NCBI GenBank assembly: GCA_964505295.1
Contig: CAZDHR010000056.1
Coordinates: 1-23,265 of the forward strand
Direction of reading: 5' to 3'
Origin: DATKZH01 sp964505295
GTDB taxonomy: Bacteria > Planctomycetota > Planctomycetia > Pirellulales > Thermoguttaceae
DNA: 23,265 nucleotides
In this document: piece after piece, positions 15,182-23,264 of the stretch
Layout: the number at the start of each line of letters is the position of its first letter
Numbering within the stretch: position 1 is the first letter of the stretch
The notes under the pieces: generated by a model
What the model was told of the DNA's origin: nothing
Database searches by the model: none
The model's input: only the letters and a program-made list of their open reading frames with translations
Position numbers and translations under genes: made by a program

Positions 15182-15532
15182 GGGGGGCCGGTCGAGCCTG
15201 AAGGCGGAGCTTGGATGGCGAGGGTGGCGCGGATGGCACGGTTGAGGCGGAGTGTTGCGTCCCGGTTTCGCTGACGCGCATGCGCTGGCGCGTTTGTGGA
15301 CGGCGGGTTGCCTCGCGGGTGGTGCCCCGATTCATCGGGTGGATCGGGGACCGCATCAGTGCGGTCACGACAAGCCCGCAAAGCCCTGGCGCAGCCAATT
15401 GGCTTGACGCCCGGCCGCCCGGGGAATAGGCTGAATCCTAGGTCATTTCTGAGGACGATTTCGTTTGCCGATTCGTGCGGGGGCTCTTCCACCGACCGCC
15501 AGCGTCAAGTCGCACCCGGGGGGTAAAGCGGT
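15176..15532. other. Intergenic region before the 652-residue protein
   Basis: No gene with recognisable features was found in this 357-base stretch. It contains two short perfect fold-backs, CCCGAT/ATCGGG (15326-15339) and GACCGCA/TGCGGTC (15349-15366), neither followed by a T tract, and then a candidate promoter at 15404-15432. Confidence 0.6.
15404..15432 (+). promoter_or_regulatory. Candidate promoter for the 652-residue protein
   Basis: TTGACG (15404-15409) and TAGGCT (15427-15432) with a 17-base spacer, about 100 bases before the ATG at 15533. The -35 box is strong and the -10 box is poor. The location and spacing are right for a housekeeping-type promoter. Confidence 0.4.
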
Positions 15533-17491
15533 ATGGGGCTCAGAATCGTCGGAGAGGATCCCCTTTGCGAGGGCGGAGCCGGGAAGGCCGCCCCGCGCAT
15601 CGCCACGCTCTTTCCTCGCACCGCCACGCTGGTGACGCTGCCGGGCATCCATGCCACCCAGCGGTTGGCCTATGTGGACCTCGTCAACCAACAGCGCGCC
15701 GAGCGGGGTCTGCCGAAGCTGACCCGAGCGGAGGAAGACGCGGAGACGGGCAACTCGGTCGACTTGATCCTGGAGGGCGGATCGGTCCTCATCCGCCCGG
15801 ACCCGGACAAGATGGCGCTGGCCTTCCAGGCCGACGAGCTGCTCCAGGAGCGCGTGCCCAAGCACCGAGTCAAGTTCCTCCACGTGCGGAACAAGAAGGT
15901 GCACGACGCCATTCAGCGCCGGGGCGAGTGCTGGCGGGTGACGCCGCTCCCCAAGTCCTCCGAGGAATTGAAGGCGATGATCGCGGTGTCGCGAATCGGC
16001 ATCCACGGGGAGGCGATCTACTACTACAGCCGGCCCACCGGCACCCGTTTTCTCACTTCTCAGCAGTTCGCCGCCCTGGCCTGCCTGGACGACGACGGGC
16101 TGCGGCGTCACCTGGCGGAGATTCGCGAGTTCTCGGCGAAGACCAATCCCCGGGGAAAGCCCGAGGTCGGCTTTTTCATGGCCGACAAGTCGTTCTCCAA
16201 GGCGGACCTCGCCTCGCACGATTTCGGGGCGATTGCTCCAGAGGAGCTGAGGGGGGTTCACGAGTGGCTCGCGGAGAAATTCCGCAGTGCCGTGCCGCCC
16301 GAGTTTCGTCAAGACGACCCGGAGAGCCTCGAATGGCGAAACGCGATGTGCGCCGCGCTGTTGGGGCACGAGGAAGAAGAGGTCGTCTCCGAAGAGGCGC
16401 TCTTGGGCCTGAGCTCCGAGTTCTTCATGCAGATCCAGTGGTTGCCGGGCGGCCGCATCGAGGAAGGAGAGCTGATCTTCGACCCGATCTTCGTGCAGAG
16501 CAGCGAGACCTCTCGGGACCAAGAGGCGGAGAGACTCTACGACGAGAAATCCCGGGGCTTCATCTACAACTTCGTCCGGGAGTACGGCGACCTGGAATAC
16601 GTGAACATCGGCCGGGTCATCGGATCGCTTTCCCGCAAGCGGCCGATGCAGGGGCGCCGGCAAGTCTACATCGCCGAGGTCAAGCAGCGAGGCAGCCAGA
16701 AGGAGATCCTCTGCATCATCCGGATGCAGAAATGGGGAGTCTGCGAACACCTTGACGAAGGGGAGGATTTGTTGGAAGCGATCCTCGCGTCGGAAGAGTA
16801 CACCGAGTACGTGCTCGACCGGCGGCTCGGCTGCCGCCAGCTCGGGATGGCGGTGCCCACGCGTGTGACCGCCAAGAAGATCCCCGAACGGTATTACGGC
16901 GAACAGACGGCGTATCAGGGCAGGCAGATCTGGACCGCGTACTTCGAGCGGGAATACATTCCCGGCATCGCCACCGACAAGATCCCCCACCGCCGGTTCC
17001 AGAGCGAGGTCTATGCCTCGGGGTTCGCCCGCCTGTTGGGCAGGGCGGCCGCTCCCAACATGATCGTGGGAAGATGCGATTCGGACGACCGCGTGCTGTT
17101 CGACGACGGCGACGAGGTGGTCCTGGAAAACGAGCAGGGGATGCCCACGCGGATCATCGTCTCCGATCCGACCGGGTGCTTTGCCAACTATCGCCGCCCG
17201 TTCGAGGAGGTGGCCGCCGAGTACGCGGAGCCGGTCAACGAACGCATGGAGCGCCTTCCCAACCCCCGGATGTTCGCCGGCGTCTACCTGGACGCCTTCG
17301 TGGAACGGTTCTCCGCGATTCAAACGGAATACCGCCGTCGAAGAAGGGCCTTCGATACCCTCTTCCGACACTGCCAGCGCGACGAGGGCGGCAGCTTCGC
17401 CTATCGGTGGGAACAGGTGCTCTATCGCCTCAACGCCGCCGACCCGCGACACGTGGCGGATCGGATCCGCGGCCATATGGAGTTGAAGTAG
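15533..17491 (+). CDS. Conserved-looking protein of unknown function
   Basis: A 652-residue soluble protein with no signal peptide or membrane segment, not recognised by me. A purine-rich GGGGGG run stands about 9 bases before the ATG. The N-terminal half (about 40-130) includes LPGIHATQRLAYVDLVNQQR and SVDLILEGGSVLIRPDPDK. The C-terminal half (about 380-600) has VYIAEVKQRG, CRQLGMAVPTRVTAKK, FARLLGRAAAPNMIVGR, VLFDDGDEVV and IIVSDPTGCFANYRRPFEE. The order (Lys-bearing strand, helix, hinge-like AYFEREYIPG, Asn-bearing loop, then a SDPTG metal-loop-like motif) is reminiscent of kinase-like folds, but this is a weak visual analogy. Codon pattern matches the genes around it. It appears to stand alone, converging on the YdcF-like gene with a 58-base gap and no obvious terminator. 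Confidence 0.75.
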   Translation: MGLRIVGEDPLCEGGAGKAAPRIATLFPRTATLVTLPGIHATQRLAYVDLVNQQRAERGLPKLTRAEEDAETGNSVDLILEGGSVLIRPDPDKMALAFQADELLQERVPKHRVKFLHVRNKKVHDAIQRRGECWRVTPLPKSSEELKAMIAVSRIGIHGEAIYYYSRPTGTRFLTSQQFAALACLDDDGLRRHLAEIREFSAKTNPRGKPEVGFFMADKSFSKADLASHDFGAIAPEELRGVHEWLAEKFRSAVPPEFRQDDPESLEWRNAMCAALLGHEEEEVVSEEALLGLSSEFFMQIQWLPGGRIEEGELIFDPIFVQSSETSRDQEAERLYDEKSRGFIYNFVREYGDLEYVNIGRVIGSLSRKRPMQGRRQVYIAEVKQRGSQKEILCIIRMQKWGVCEHLDEGEDLLEAILASEEYTEYVLDRRLGCRQLGMAVPTRVTAKKIPERYYGEQTAYQGRQIWTAYFEREYIPGIATDKIPHRRFQSEVYASGFARLLGRAAAPNMIVGRCDSDDRVLFDDGDEVVLENEQGMPTRIIVSDPTGCFANYRRPFEEVAAEYAEPVNERMERLPNPRMFAGVYLDAFVERFSAIQTEYRRRRRAFDTLFRHCQRDEGGSFAYRWEQVLYRLNAADPRHVADRIRGHMELK

Positions 17492-17549
17492 TCGGCCCGG
17501 TGGTACGAGGCGGGAGGGCAGCTCCGGCATCATGGCTGGGTGGCCGTGG

Positions 17550-18323
17550 TCAGACTCGATCGGTGAGCCAGTAGTAGGCCAGCCCCAGCCACTCGTGCCA
17601 GACTTCCGAAACGTGCTCCGCGGCGCTTGGGCTGGGAAGGAACGTCGCGGCCGAGCACTCGCATGTTCGCGTTCGGTAGCGGCAGCCCGACGGGATGACT
17701 TCGATGCCTTGGCGGCGGAAGCAGCTCACGCCTCGGGGCAAGTGGAAGGCGTCGGTCACGAGCATCGTCGCGCCGATCTTGTGCTCGCGGAGCAGCTTGC
17801 ACGACTCCACGGCGTTCTCGTACGTCGTGCTCGATCGACCCTCGAGCAGGATGTAGTCCTTCGGCACTCCCTGCGTTATCAGGAAGTCGCTCATGGCGTC
17901 GGCCGCCGCCGGACCTGGCTCGTCCCGTGGAACTTTCCCCCCGGAAACGATCACCCAGCACGGCTCGCCTTGACGGTACAGCGCCGCCGCATGGAGGCAG
18001 CGGGCCAGCGTGTCCCGCCCCAGAACGGTGTAGTCGCGCGATTCGTCGGGCGGGGCGACGGCGCCGCTGAGCACGACGATGGCCTCCACGCCTTCCGGTC
18101 GGCGGTCCATCGGCGGGTAGGGCCACTCGAGCGACGCGTGGACCACGAACGAGACAATCGGGAGGCTGATCATCACGAGCAAGAGGTACGGGACGGTTAT
18201 CGCGAGTCGCTCGGCCCGGCGGAGTCTCCGTTTCCACCAAAGCCACGCGATCGCCAGCCCAAGAAGGATCACAAGAGGCGCATAGGGGTGCAACAACCGG
18301 CTGACGAATGGGTAGGAGAACAT
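17550..18323 (-). CDS. YdcF/DUF218 family membrane protein
   Basis: A 257-residue inner-membrane protein. The start at 18323 (MFSYPFVSRLL) is chosen because it directly precedes two transmembrane helices (about 14-30 and 41-61); an in-frame extension to 18503 runs through a repeat hairpin and is unlikely to be translated. Residues 78-220 form a DUF218 domain: AIVVLSGA (81-88), VIVSGGK (124-130), EGRSSTTYENA (161-171) and VTDAFHLPR (189-197). DUF218 proteins include the SanA, ElyC and YdcF types, linked to envelope or peptidoglycan-lipid processes; the exact reaction is unknown. It faces the 652-residue gene tail to tail and is separated from the toroid operon by 182 bases holding a 19-bp hairpin. 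Confidence 0.88.
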   Translation of the reverse strand: MFSYPFVSRLLHPYAPLVILLGLAIAWLWWKRRLRRAERLAITVPYLLLVMISLPIVSFVVHASLEWPYPPMDRRPEGVEAIVVLSGAVAPPDESRDYTVLGRDTLARCLHAAALYRQGEPCWVIVSGGKVPRDEPGPAAADAMSDFLITQGVPKDYILLEGRSSTTYENAVESCKLLREHKIGATMLVTDAFHLPRGVSCFRRQGIEVIPSGCRYRTRTCECSAATFLPSPSAAEHVSEVWHEWLGLAYYWLTDRV

Positions 18324-18365
18324 GTTGCTCGGCCTGGGAAAGTGCGAGGAATCTCCAGGAACAGA

Positions 18366-18408
18366 CGCCGGGTGCCACTGCTGGCTTGTCCAGCAGTGGC
18401 ACCCGGCG
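18366..18408. repeat. Perfect 19-bp hairpin (REP-like intergenic palindrome)
   Basis: Left arm CGCCGGGTGCCACTGCTGG (18366-18384) and its exact reverse complement (18390-18408) enclose the 5-base loop CTTGT. There is no T tract. It lies between the end of the toroid gene and the start of the YdcF-like gene, both on the minus strand. From memory, GTGCCACTGCTGG-type palindromes are widely repeated in planctomycete genomes, so it is probably a REP-like element. It could also end transcription of the upstream operon. Confidence 0.6.
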
Positions 18409-18505
18409 CGGCGAGTTTGGCGTGAGTGTAGCACGCCCACTACGGACGATTCAATACCCCGTCTCCGCGGAGAAGCCTCGACTGGCCCCGCAACAGCCCC
18501 CACGT

Positions 18506-21427
18506 CTAAGGCCCGTCCGAGCGCATGTTTTGATCCGAGGGCTTATCGCTCCGTTCCTGAATCTCCACGCCGCCTTCGTCGCGGGCTTCGAGCTCGGGGG
18601 ACTTGAGGCGGGGGCGTAGGTCGTGGTCGTCGATGGCGGTTATGCCGGCCTCGAACGCCTCTTCGGCCTCTTCGTGGCTGGCGTAGCGGTAGTAGACTTC
18701 GAGGGTGAGCACGGCCAGCGCCGTGGTGTAGATACGCCCGCCTTGACTGCCCCACTTGGAATCGGGGTCCCAGCTACCTCGGGCGCAGCCGTCGCGTTGC
18801 TGGAGGCTGACGATCGCGTCGCGGACGATCTCGTTCCATCGCTCCCACGCCGGGCCGCCCGCCTGGAACATGGCCAGCGTGCAGTTGTACCAGAGGTAGA
18901 AGTCCTTGTTCTTGCCCTTGGTTTCCGGGGCCGACCATCTCGTCTCGGCGTAGTCGGCGAGGAAGTCGGCGGCGTCTCGCACGAGCGGGCCGTCGGGGGC
19001 GCCCAGGAGGAACTGGTGGGCGAGCATGCCGACGCCGGTGGTGGCCTCGGTCAACGGGTTGCGGCCGTCGTAGCCGGTGCGGCCGTTCTGGCCGGCCTCG
19101 CGCGCGGCGAAGAACTCGCGGACCTTGGCGATGCACTCGTCGCTTGGCGGAATGCCGGCCTCCTTGGCCGTCTTCAGGGCGAGGACCTGCCAGCCGGTCA
19201 CGGAGGTGTCGCTGGTCTTCGTCGGGTCGTCGGTGTATCGCCAGCCGCCGTCGTCGTGCTGCATCTGGTGGATGAAATCAACCGCGCGCCGCGCGGCGTC
19301 GACGTATCGCTCGTTGGGCGGCTGGCCGGTCGCGGCGGCCACGGCGCAGGCCTCGGTCAGGGCGAAGGCGGCGATCCCGTGCTCGTACATGTAGTGCTTG
19401 TGGAACGCAGCGTTCCCGCCCGGCGGCGCGGATCCGACCAGGCCGCCGTCGGGCCGCTGGTGCTCGACCATCCAGTCCAAGGCGGCCCGGACCCCGTGGG
19501 AATACGTATTGTCGTTGAAGTAGTAGTGCCCGCCCGCCTGAAACGCGAGGATCGCCAGCCCGGTGTGGGCCATCTCGTACCGCTTGCCGGGTCCGGTGCA
19601 GGGCGAATCCGTCTCGCACTTCGATTCCGGCGACTTCGTGCCCAGGCAGCGGTTCGACCAGGAGCCGTCGCGGGCCTGATGCCGGGCGAGCCACTCCAGC
19701 CCGGCGCCCGCCGCGGCCTCGCTGATCGTGTTGCCGCCGTAGTCGCCGATCCACTGCTCGCGCCCGGCCATGGTCCGCTTGTCGTAGAGTCCCAGGGCCT
19801 GCGATTCGGCCGCCTCGTAGGCGTCGATTTTCCGGACGACCGCGCCGTCGGGCGATACGTCGATCGCGCAGACGTTCCAGACGTTGCCTTCCCGGTCGTG
19901 GCCGGCGCGGAAGCGGTACGTCTGCCCGCCCTGGTAAACCTTCACCTCCGCGCCCGACGCGGCCAGGGCCGTGCCGTCCGGGCGGCTGCGGTTGGTGTAG
20001 TCGTGCACGAAGTACTGATACGTACCGGGCAGCACGCCCAGGACCGTGATCGTCTCCGGTCCCTCGCCGTCGCGGTCGTCGACGTCGAGCCGGACGAACT
20101 CCTTGCTTCTCAAATCGCCCTTCTCGTGGTAGCAGATATGGAACTCCTCCCCGTCGGGCAGGGGGCCTTTGAGATGGGCGTCCAGGTCCTTCGGCGCTTC
20201 GTCCCAGGTGAGCACGATGCGGATTTGCCCCTCCTCCAGGCCCGGGCTCAACACGACGCGGACCGCCTGCTCGCGACCCGCCTCCAGCTCCCACTCGAAC
20301 CGCTCGGCCGTAAATCCCGGGGCGGATACCTCCATGGGCACGATGCCGGACGGCGCGCCCTCCAGGCGGAACCAGCCCTCGGCGTCCGTCTTGGCCGAAA
20401 GCTCGCGCCCGACGATGCGGACCTCGGCGTCGGGCACCGGCTCCTTGTTCACGGCGTTCTGGATCCGGCCCACGAGCGTCGCCCGGACCAACGGCGGCTT
20501 GGGCACCTGCAACGGGGCCTGCTCGAGAAAAAGGCCCCGGCGGTAAGTGACGTGGATCGTGTCCCCGTCGCAAAGGCCGCTCACGCGCCACTGGAACGTC
20601 TGATCCTTTCCCACGTCGCCCGGCACGACCCGATCCAATAACTCGGTTTCCCGATCGACGTCGACGCGGCGAAACCCGACCTTCCCATCGCTCACCGGGC
20701 GATAAACCAGCGACAGGCGGTCTGGGTCGAACGGATCACGGCCGATCCGCGGCACGTCGCCCAGCGCCGCGTACTGATACACGGTCGCCCGATGGTAGGC
20801 GGCGATCGCGGCCAGCCCGAGCACGATCGCGCCCATCGCGCCCCCCGCCAGCAGGAAGCCCCGCCGACGCCCCGCACGCACTTGCCTCTGGAGCCCGTCC
20901 AACTGCATCTGCAACTCACCGGCCGGCGGGGGAGGCGCCACGGGCATCTCTCCGGCCGGCGGTGGGACCGCCGTGTCGGCCGGGCCGCCCGACGAAGGGG
21001 GCGGAGGATAACTGCGGGGAGGCAGGGCCGGGCCGTTCACCGGCGGAGGAGCTGGGGGCGCGTCGTTCGTGTCGCCGGGCGGGAGCGGCGGCGGACCACT
21101 CCCGGCCGCCTCTCCCGGAACTCCCGGCGGAGGAGGCGGCACAACGGCTGCCGTCTCCCTCGGCACTCCCGGCGGCGGAGGCGGGGCGATGTTCGAGGTC
21201 TCGCCGGGCGTTTCGGGCGGCAGTGGCGGCGGAGGCGGTTGCGTCCCCGGGGCAGGGGGCGCGGCCGGGATCTTGCCGCTCATGGCAGCCTCGGAGCCCA
21301 ACCGGCGAGCGCAGTCGGGATGCGGACAGACGGTCGCGCCGTCAGGAACCTCCCGCCCGCACCAACGGCACTTGTTCACGAAATCATCTCCCAACGAGCG
21401 ACCCACGCCCCGAACCTCTCGCCTCAT
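18506..21427 (-). CDS. Membrane protein: zinc ribbon, Pro-rich linker, TM, CNA-B/YfaP-like domains and alpha-toroid repeats
   Basis: A 973-residue multidomain protein. The ATG at 21427 overlaps the stop of the VWA gene (TGATG) with GGAGG in front; GTG at 21379 is an alternative. In order: zinc ribbon CRWCG...CPHPDC (20-39); Pro/Gly-rich linker (about 54-175); one transmembrane helix (190-211); a juxtamembrane domain (214-305) shared with the VWA protein; a carboxypeptidase-regulatory-like beta-sandwich (313-394, VPDAEVRIVG and TDAEGWFRLEG); a YfaP/DUF2135-like domain (400-525, LTWDEAPKDLDAHL); and a prenyltransferase/squalene-cyclase-type alpha-toroid (about 565-960) with repeats such as LARHQARDGSW, MVEHQRPDGG and MQHDDGGWRY. 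No cyclase DxDD-type acid motif is evident. Topology would place the zinc ribbon in the cytoplasm and the toroid outside. Function unknown; probably a surface or envelope binding protein. Confidence 0.85.
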   Translation of the reverse strand: MRREVRGVGRSLGDDFVNKCRWCGREVPDGATVCPHPDCARRLGSEAAMSGKIPAAPPAPGTQPPPPPLPPETPGETSNIAPPPPPGVPRETAAVVPPPPPGVPGEAAGSGPPPLPPGDTNDAPPAPPPVNGPALPPRSYPPPPSSGGPADTAVPPPAGEMPVAPPPPAGELQMQLDGLQRQVRAGRRRGFLLAGGAMGAIVLGLAAIAAYHRATVYQYAALGDVPRIGRDPFDPDRLSLVYRPVSDGKVGFRRVDVDRETELLDRVVPGDVGKDQTFQWRVSGLCDGDTIHVTYRRGLFLEQAPLQVPKPPLVRATLVGRIQNAVNKEPVPDAEVRIVGRELSAKTDAEGWFRLEGAPSGIVPMEVSAPGFTAERFEWELEAGREQAVRVVLSPGLEEGQIRIVLTWDEAPKDLDAHLKGPLPDGEEFHICYHEKGDLRSKEFVRLDVDDRDGEGPETITVLGVLPGTYQYFVHDYTNRSRPDGTALAASGAEVKVYQGGQTYRFRAGHDREGNVWNVCAIDVSPDGAVVRKIDAYEAAESQALGLYDKRTMAGREQWIGDYGGNTISEAAAGAGLEWLARHQARDGSWSNRCLGTKSPESKCETDSPCTGPGKRYEMAHTGLAILAFQAGGHYYFNDNTYSHGVRAALDWMVEHQRPDGGLVGSAPPGGNAAFHKHYMYEHGIAAFALTEACAVAAATGQPPNERYVDAARRAVDFIHQMQHDDGGWRYTDDPTKTSDTSVTGWQVLALKTAKEAGIPPSDECIAKVREFFAAREAGQNGRTGYDGRNPLTEATTGVGMLAHQFLLGAPDGPLVRDAADFLADYAETRWSAPETKGKNKDFYLWYNCTLAMFQAGGPAWERWNEIVRDAIVSLQQRDGCARGSWDPDSKWGSQGGRIYTTALAVLTLEVYYRYASHEEAEEAFEAGITAIDDHDLRPRLKSPELEARDEGGVEIQERSDKPSDQNMRSDGP

Positions 21428-22488
21428 CAATCCTCCAAAACGCGTCCCTCGCTCAGCATCCGGCCGAAGCTCTCGATCTCCTCGAACCCGCCCGTCTCGC
21501 CAAGCAGCTTGCGGTAGTCGGCTTCGTGCTGCGAGCGGGAGAAGACGTGCAGCAAGACGCGTCCGGCTTCGAGTTGGGCGGCCAGCTCGGCGGCCGTCAG
21601 CCCCGATCGGGTCGGATCGTGGTATCGGGCGTCGGTCACCAGGTAGAAGCGGCGGATGGCCCCGTCGTGGAAGGGCAGCTTGAGCGCCTCCTCCAACGCG
21701 TCGAGGGCCGACTCGGGGAAGTCGCCGCCGTCGAACCGCCCGATCCCGCTCACCAAACTCTGAAATTCGTCCACGTCGTCGGTGAACTCGTGCACGTCGA
21801 GCCAGGGGCCCTCCTCGACGTCGCCGAACCCGATCAGGGCGAACCGATGATCGAGGGCCTGCCGGTCCAACTGCTCGGAGAACGCCACGCACTTCTCTTT
21901 CAGCTCGTCGATGAATCGGGTCATCGAGCCGGTGCTGTCGATGAGGATCACGATGTCGGCCCGGGCGGCCGTGAGGAACTGCTCCCGCTCGGTCCTGCGC
22001 CATAGCCAGCCGCGGTACCGGAGCGTCACGTCGATCGGCTCGCCCGGCTCGTAGACCCACGACCAGCTCCGCGAAACGTCGCCCGGCGTGTGGAAATAGT
22101 CGACCAGCTCGGTCTCGACGCCCCCGCTCGTGCGCCGATAGTAGACTTTGCCCGGCTTGGCCACGCGATAGGAGATCTCCAGTCGCCCTTGGTTGGCCGG
22201 GTGCCGGGTGATGACCACGTCGTCCAGCAGGGCGTACGACCGGATTGTCGAGCGGTAGACGATCGCCAAGACGACCGCCAGGAGCACGACCCCGGCGACC
22301 AGGGCCGCGCCGAGGAGCTTGTTGCGCGCGCCGAGCGTCTGGCGCTGCTGTTCGAGCCGGGCGATCCACGCCTGCATCTCCCGGCCGGCCATCATGTCGA
22401 CCTGCGGCGGCCCCAAGGGCGCAGCCGGCGGCGCGGGCCCGGGCGGGGCTTCAGTCGATTCGCGGCCGGTAGGTTCGGAAGGGGGCAT
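21427..22488 (-). CDS. Membrane-anchored von Willebrand factor A domain protein
   Basis: A 353-residue protein: Pro-rich cytoplasmic N-terminus (1-30), a short helix, one transmembrane segment (about 57-77), a juxtamembrane domain (78-165) and a VWA domain (about 176-345). The metal-ion-dependent adhesion site is intact: DSTGSMT (184-190), with later conserved RFALIGFGD and FYLVTDARY strands. The juxtamembrane domain begins YRSTIRSYALLDDV and aligns by eye with YHRATVYQYAALGDV of the toroid protein encoded next. Its start lies 6 bases after the stop of the small membrane protein gene and its stop overlaps the toroid gene start, so the three are very likely one translationally coupled operon. 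VWA domains mediate protein-protein contacts, so this may be a partner of the toroid protein at the membrane. Confidence 0.9.
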   Translation of the reverse strand: MPPSEPTGRESTEAPPGPAPPAAPLGPPQVDMMAGREMQAWIARLEQQRQTLGARNKLLGAALVAGVVLLAVVLAIVYRSTIRSYALLDDVVITRHPANQGRLEISYRVAKPGKVYYRRTSGGVETELVDYFHTPGDVSRSWSWVYEPGEPIDVTLRYRGWLWRRTEREQFLTAARADIVILIDSTGSMTRFIDELKEKCVAFSEQLDRQALDHRFALIGFGDVEEGPWLDVHEFTDDVDEFQSLVSGIGRFDGGDFPESALDALEEALKLPFHDGAIRRFYLVTDARYHDPTRSGLTAAELAAQLEAGRVLLHVFSRSQHEADYRKLLGETGGFEEIESFGRMLSEGRVLED

Positions 22489-22494
22489 CGGAAC

Positions 22495-22758
22495 TCAGGG
22501 GGCGGCGGCGTCTTGTTCTGGTCGCATCGCTCGCCGGAGCTCGTCGACCTCCCGCCTCAGTTCCGAGATCCGTTGTCGGTCAGAACGAAGGTCCCGACCG
22601 GCGACGGACCCCATCGCCACTACCCACACCATCGATATCGCGACGGGGAGCATGAACTCAGCCGCGGTAGGGCCGACAACGTCAGCATAAACGGCAAGCG
22701 CTACTGTTATGAGAGCAACGGACATCGCAAACCCTTGAGTAAGCCTCATGTCTCTCAT
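22495..22758 (-). CDS. Small two-helix membrane protein with C-terminal coiled coil
   Basis: An 87-residue protein of unknown family. Two hydrophobic helices (about 10-28 and 34-52) are followed by a charged heptad-like segment (about 58-80, RISELRREVDELRRAM). GGGAGG stands 9 bases before the ATG at 22758; an in-frame ATG at 22749 is an alternative. It is the first gene of the operon with the VWA and toroid proteins, 6 bases upstream of the former. The coiled coil could connect it to the helical stretch before the VWA protein's membrane segment, but that is speculation. Confidence 0.7.
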   Translation of the reverse strand: MRDMRLTQGFAMSVALITVALAVYADVVGPTAAEFMLPVAISMVWVVAMGSVAGRDLRSDRQRISELRREVDELRRAMRPEQDAAAP

Positions 22759-22781
22759 CGGCGTGTACCTCCCAACTCTGC

Positions 22782-22802
22782 GTATACATGGTTTTCGTAT
22801 AC
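22782..22802 (-). promoter_or_regulatory. Paired GTATAC palindromes upstream of the membrane operon
   Basis: The self-complementary hexamer GTATAC occurs at 22782-22787 and 22797-22802, 15 bases centre to centre, just upstream of the ribosome site of the small membrane protein. It may be an operator, or part of an AT-rich promoter (TTGCAT-like box further upstream at about 22816-22821). Evidence is limited to position and symmetry. Confidence 0.25.
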
Positions 22803-22862
22803 ACCGCCACGGGACGTTCTATGCAAACAGGGAAGTAGGGTGCGTGAAACGCACCACCTCCG

Positions 22863-23264
22863 CTACTGGCTAAGCTTGACCGCCGTGCCGTAGGCGAAGA
22901 GCTCGGCCGCGGTGCCCACGACGCTGGTCGTCATGTAGCGGACATTGATGATGGCGTCCGCGCCCATCGCTTCAGCCTCGGCGATCATCCTGCCGGTGGC
23001 GGCTGCGCGAGCCCTCCCCATCATCTCCGTGTATTCCGTCAACTCGCCGCCGAGGATCAACCTGACGAGGGCGGACAGGTCTTTGCCGAGCCAGATGGCG
23101 AATACCGTATGGCCCTGGACGAGACCGAGGAGCTCCGTGATCTGGCGGCCGGGGAGCTCCGGCGAATTCAACAGCAGGACCTTGCCCTCGGCCTCCGCGG
23201 GCAGCGGCGCCTCTGTGTACGCCTTGTGTTTCACTTGTTCGAGGGCCAACGTGAACAGGACCAC
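22863..23264 (-). CDS. YbjQ/UPF0145 (DUF74) family protein, possibly cut by the window edge
   Basis: Residues about 30-133 of this reading make a complete DUF74/YbjQ domain: LGGELTEYTEMMGRARAAATGRMIAEAEAMGADAIINVRY followed by a C-terminal AYGTAVKL strand, the usual family ending (given here as positions 71-130; key residues are GGEL, the A-rich helix, GADA and YGTAV). YbjQ proteins form pentamers and are annotated as putative heavy-metal-binding proteins, though the role is not proven. The N-terminus differs: about 30 additional residues precede the domain. The apparent GTG start is 1 base from the window end, so the true start, perhaps with a membrane helix (VLFTLALEQ looks hydrophobic), probably lies outside. 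It is separated by 104 bases from the next operon. Confidence 0.82.
   Translation of the reverse strand: MVLFTLALEQVKHKAYTEAPLPAEAEGKVLLLNSPELPGRQITELLGLVQGHTVFAIWLGKDLSALVRLILGGELTEYTEMMGRARAAATGRMIAEAEAMGADAIINVRYMTTSVVGTAAELFAYGTAVKLSQ

Noticed and set aside
15443..17533. 696-residue minus-strand open frame
   Set aside because: An antisense shadow of the 652-residue plus-strand gene: His/Arg/Leu/Pro-rich composition typical of the reverse of GC-rich coding sequence, and no domain.
18623..20641. 672-residue plus-strand open frame
   Set aside because: Antisense shadow of the alpha-toroid gene, with Val/Ala/Arg/Gly-rich composition and no recognisable motif.
21428..22369. Upstream extension of the toroid protein frame
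   Set aside because: It lies over the VWA gene in another frame, is Arg/Pro-rich nonsense, and the coupled TGATG start at 21427 gives the zinc-ribbon N-terminus.
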